From Chloroflexota bacterium (GTDB lineage Bacteria > Chloroflexota > Anaerolineae > J102), in assembly GCA_003353825.1 (NCBI GenBank), contig PIVW01000264.1, forward strand, positions 1-8,100: a DNA stretch of 8,100 nucleotides, written 5' to 3'. Of the stretch, positions 5,929 through 8,100 are shown piece after piece. A model generated the notes under the pieces. It did not search any database. It was given only the letters and a program-made list of their open reading frames with translations, and had not been told where the DNA came from. Position 1 is the first letter of the stretch. Each line of letters starts with the position of its first letter. The translations under genes and the position numbers were made by a program.

Positions 5929-5933
5929 ACGCG

Positions 5934-7514
5934 GTGAAATCAAAATCACAAGAATTCGAGGAATTGCTGATAGAGCTTTCTGCTTCATTTATCAATGTGG
6001 ATTCTGAAGAACTGGATGCCTGCATCAACGATGCGCTGCAGCGTATCGTGGTTTTCCTCGAGGTCGAACGCGGTACAGTTGGACAGTTCGACCCGCAACA
6101 GGGAAATATGAGTGTTACCCATTCTTATGCAGTCGAAGGTATCGACCCAATCTCACCAACGATAGGGGGGCAGCATGTGCCCTTTCTCATTCAACAAATC
6201 CGAGCAGGCAAACCATTTGTTAGTGATCGGCTTGAAGACCTGCCGCCGGCAGCTGATACCGATAAGGCTTTTGGTCAGAGCATGGGGGTAAAGTCCGCAG
6301 CGGCAGTACCATTGGCGGCGGGTGGCATAACACTTGGCCTCGTTGCCTTCTCGACTCTGAGCACCGAGACAAAATGGGCGAAGACAGTCATCCAAAGGCT
6401 CCAATTGCTGGGAGAAATCTTCGCTAACGCGCTACTGAGGCGCAATAAGGAGGAGGAACTGAAAATCGCATTCGCGGAAATCAAGCAACTCAAGGAACAT
6501 GCCGAGCATGAGAATGAAGTCTGGCGAGACCAGGTCATCAGTCCGCATTTCGAAGATATCATTGGTGAAAGTGAGGTTTTAAAAAGCGCGCTTCAGCAGG
6601 TGTTGCAGGTCGCGGGCACCGACAGCACCGTGCTTTTGCAGGGTGAATCTGGCACCGGCAAAGAACTCTTCGCTACTTCAATTCATCAGTATAGCCAACG
6701 CAGTAAACAACCATTAATCCGGGTCAATTGCGCAGCACTTGCACCGAGTTTGATCGAGAGTGAATTATTCGGACATGAAAAAGGTGCTTTTACCGGGGCA
6801 CTGAAAACCAGGCCTGGTCGCTTCGAAATCGCCGACGGCGGCACGATCGTGCTCGATGAAATAGGCGAATTCGATTTAGGGTTACAGTCAAAACTGCTTC
6901 GGGTGATTCAATTTGGCGAATTCGAGCGTGTGGGTTCTTCTGAAATCCATCGCTCCGATGCTCGCATTATTGCCTCGACCAATCGAAATCTTGAGGCGAT
7001 GGTGCAAAGTGGTGATTTTCGGCAGGACCTCTATTATCGCCTTAGCGTTTTTCCGATTAATGTCCCACCCTTACGAGATCGCAAGCAGGATATTCCCCGC
7101 CTGGTGGCTTATTTCATCGAACGCATGAAGGTGCGGCTCGGCAAAAACATTACCCGGATACCCCAGCAGGTTTTTGATGATCTGGTATTATACGACTGGC
7201 CAGGCAACATACGCGAACTCGAAAATATCATCGAACGCTCCATTATCATTTCACCAGGAACAACTCTCCTCCTCAGCAACCCCGTCAGTAACCAGAAAAA
7301 TACCCTGACCTTAGCGGACGGTTTATCTCATTCCATTACACTGTCAGGACAAACCCTCGATGAAGTGCAACGCGAACAAATCCGCCTGATCTGCGAATCC
7401 TGCCAATGGAAAATCGATGGCGCCGGTAACACGGCAGAGATACTGGGAATCAATCCAAACACCCTGCGGTCCCGGATGAAGAAGCTCGGCATTTCGCGCC
7501 CAGGCAAGACCTGA
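5934..7514 (+). CDS. Sigma-54-dependent transcriptional activator (GAF, AAA+, Fis-type HTH)
   Basis: A 526-residue bacterial enhancer-binding protein that hydrolyses ATP to open sigma-54 promoters. An N-terminal GAF sensor covers about 8-168, then a charged coiled-coil linker 169-200. The AAA+ domain covers about 206-440 and has Walker A GESGTGKE at 237-244, the sigma-54 contact loop GAFTGA at 284-289, Walker B TIVLDE at 304-309, the sensor I region ASTN at 347-350, candidate arginine fingers in FRQDLYYRL (362-370) and the sensor II region NIRELEN at 425-431. A Fis-type helix-turn-helix ends the protein at about 483-520, with [20 protein letters not shown] at 498-517. All catalytic motifs look intact. 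There is no receiver domain, so control is likely by a ligand or redox state at the GAF domain, as in FhlA- and NorR-like activators. It is divergent from the five-gene set carrying a sigma-54 promoter, its probable target. The GTG start is supported by AAGGAG. Confidence 0.97.
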   Translation: MKSKSQEFEELLIELSASFINVDSEELDACINDALQRIVVFLEVERGTVGQFDPQQGNMSVTHSYAVEGIDPISPTIGGQHVPFLIQQIRAGKPFVSDRLEDLPPAADTDKAFGQSMGVKSAAAVPLAAGGITLGLVAFSTLSTETKWAKTVIQRLQLLGEIFANALLRRNKEEELKIAFAEIKQLKEHAEHENEVWRDQVISPHFEDIIGESEVLKSALQQVLQVAGTDSTVLLQGESGTGKELFATSIHQYSQRSKQPLIRVNCAALAPSLIESELFGHEKGAFTGALKTRPGRFEIADGGTIVLDEIGEFDLGLQSKLLRVIQFGEFERVGSSEIHRSDARIIASTNRNLEAMVQSGDFRQDLYYRLSVFPINVPPLRDRKQDIPRLVAYFIERMKVRLGKNITRIPQQVFDDLVLYDWPGNIRELENIIERSIIISPGTTLLLSNPVSNQKNTLTLADGLSHSITLSGQTLDEVQREQIRLICESCQWKIDGAGNTAEILGINPNTLRSRMKKLGISRPGKT

Positions 7515-7532
7515 TCAATTTCCCGGCAGTCA

Positions 7533-7955
7533 TCAAGCAGGTTTACTCTTGACTAAACTGTCCGTAGAACATGTGTAAAACCCGTGCCGGGATTTCATGG
7601 CTAACTCGTGTGCTCTCGCAACAAGTAACCCAATTTGGAAAGAGTGCAAAGAGTTTCTGCTTTTAATGAACTCAATGTCGCCTTCGGTTAAGGGTCGTTT
7701 TCTGCCGCCCATCGCAAATTCCCCAGCGAAGCTGGCCCGCTGGAGGTCCGTTGTGGGTTGTTGCCGCTCACCGCAAATTTTTGAGCGTCCGTATATGGAC
7801 TCCTCCTCGTTTGCAAGTAACCTGTCAATGGCAGCTGGCTCGACTGCATACGTATATCCGGCCTCTTCAGGTGGCATACGATGATGCCGGGCCATAATGG
7901 GTTGTTCGCGCACCGATTCCCTATTGTTCTGACGTGTTTTTACACACGCGGACAC
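7533..7955 (-). CDS. Doubtful hypothetical ORF, 140 codons
   Basis: I do not recognise this protein. It is an open frame from ATG at 7955 to a stop at 7533, converging on the activator gene, whose stop is 18 bases from its own. It is hydrophilic, without signal peptide, membrane segment or repeat. A possible ordered core is GGRKRPLTEGDIEFIKSRNS at about 83-102, followed by a short hydrophobic helix FQIGLLVARAHELAM at 106-120. An alternative start is Met21 (MARHHRMPPEE). Neither start has a clear ribosome-binding site. A 95-codon frame runs on the opposite strand over the same bases, and I cannot decide from composition which, if either, is coded. It could be a real small gene, a gene remnant, or chance. 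Confidence 0.35.
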   Translation of the reverse strand: MSACVKTRQNNRESVREQPIMARHHRMPPEEAGYTYAVEPAAIDRLLANEEESIYGRSKICGERQQPTTDLQRASFAGEFAMGGRKRPLTEGDIEFIKSRNSLHSFQIGLLVARAHELAMKSRHGFYTCSTDSLVKSKPA

Positions 7956-8100
7956 TCGCGGGTTTTATCGGCGCCGGTTCGACCTGTTTGCCATTACACA
8001 GTTTACTTCGCAATCGTCAATTGAATAGACTCACCTCGTTACCTGTATTTAGCTTACTGATGCTGCCGCTAGTTCCGGATCATAATCAACGCCCCTGGTC
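7956..8100. other. Non-coding right end, nothing recognised
   Basis: Except for the doubtful ORF, the stretch from 7515 to the window end (586 bases) has no supported gene. In 7956-8100 I see no tRNA, no open frame of useful length and no recognised promoter. No clear intrinsic terminator follows the activator gene at 7514 either. It may be the upstream region of a gene lying beyond the right edge. Confidence 0.5.

Noticed and set aside
7572..7946. Nine-base inverted match TGTGTAAAA / TTTTACACA flanking the orphan ORF, as possible mobile-element ends
   Set aside because: The match is short and AT-rich, lies inside rather than outside the ORF limits, has no visible target-site duplication, and the ORF does not resemble a transposase.
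7970..8000. GGTTCGA reminiscent of a tRNA T-loop
   Set aside because: The flanking bases do not form a T-stem, and no anticodon arm or acceptor stem can be built around it.

Overview
The window looks like chromosome from a Gram-negative gammaproteobacterium, probably marine or environmental. I infer this from the two signal-peptide-bearing proteins that look like outer-membrane barrels, a twin-arginine (Tat) signal, a sigma-54 activator, and protein wording close to families common in that class. The genus cannot be read from the sequence. GC content is moderate and no mobile element, rRNA, tRNA or CRISPR array was found.

Layout. A leftward (minus-strand) series of five genes fills positions 1-5688. 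In order of transcription they are: a 99-residue STAS-domain protein (5688-5389), a 253-residue outer-membrane beta-barrel-like protein (5331-4570), a 298-residue outer-membrane protein of the bacterial 'neuromedin U'/transporter type (4519-3623), a secreted 620-residue DUF3604 protein with PHP-like metal-binding motifs (3508-1646), and a thiamine-diphosphate (ThDP) enzyme of the acetolactate synthase superfamily with a Tat signal (1516 to beyond the left edge). Gaps are 57, 50, 114 and 129 bases. Two of them hold short hairpins without a U-tract, so a single operon with internal processing points is plausible. Divergent from this set, a GAF-AAA+-Fis sigma-54 activator (bEBP) is encoded rightward at 5934-7514 with a GTG start. 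The right end (7515-8100) holds one doubtful minus-strand ORF and otherwise nothing recognised.

Regulatory logic. The 245-base divergent region carries a near-consensus sigma-54 promoter facing the five-gene set (5718-5703, 15 of 16 consensus positions). It also carries a sigma-70-type promoter facing the activator gene (TTGGCT, 17 bases, TATAAT) and a cluster of GATATATC-centred dyads at 5819-5872. The dyads overlap the activator's own promoter and lie about 128-181 bases upstream of the predicted sigma-54 start. This is the arrangement expected if the activator represses itself and uses the same sites as an enhancer for the divergent operon.

Working hypothesis. The locus is a sigma-54-controlled cell-envelope module: two outer-membrane proteins for passage or sensing, a periplasmic metal-dependent hydrolase-like protein, and an unusual exported ThDP carboligase or decarboxylase, switched by a GAF-sensing activator. 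The substrate is not evident. The most unusual points are the Tat-exported ThDP enzyme, the nearly leaderless start predicted for the STAS gene, and an in-frame 48-base duplication that gives the outer-membrane protein two consecutive ribosome-binding sites and start codons.
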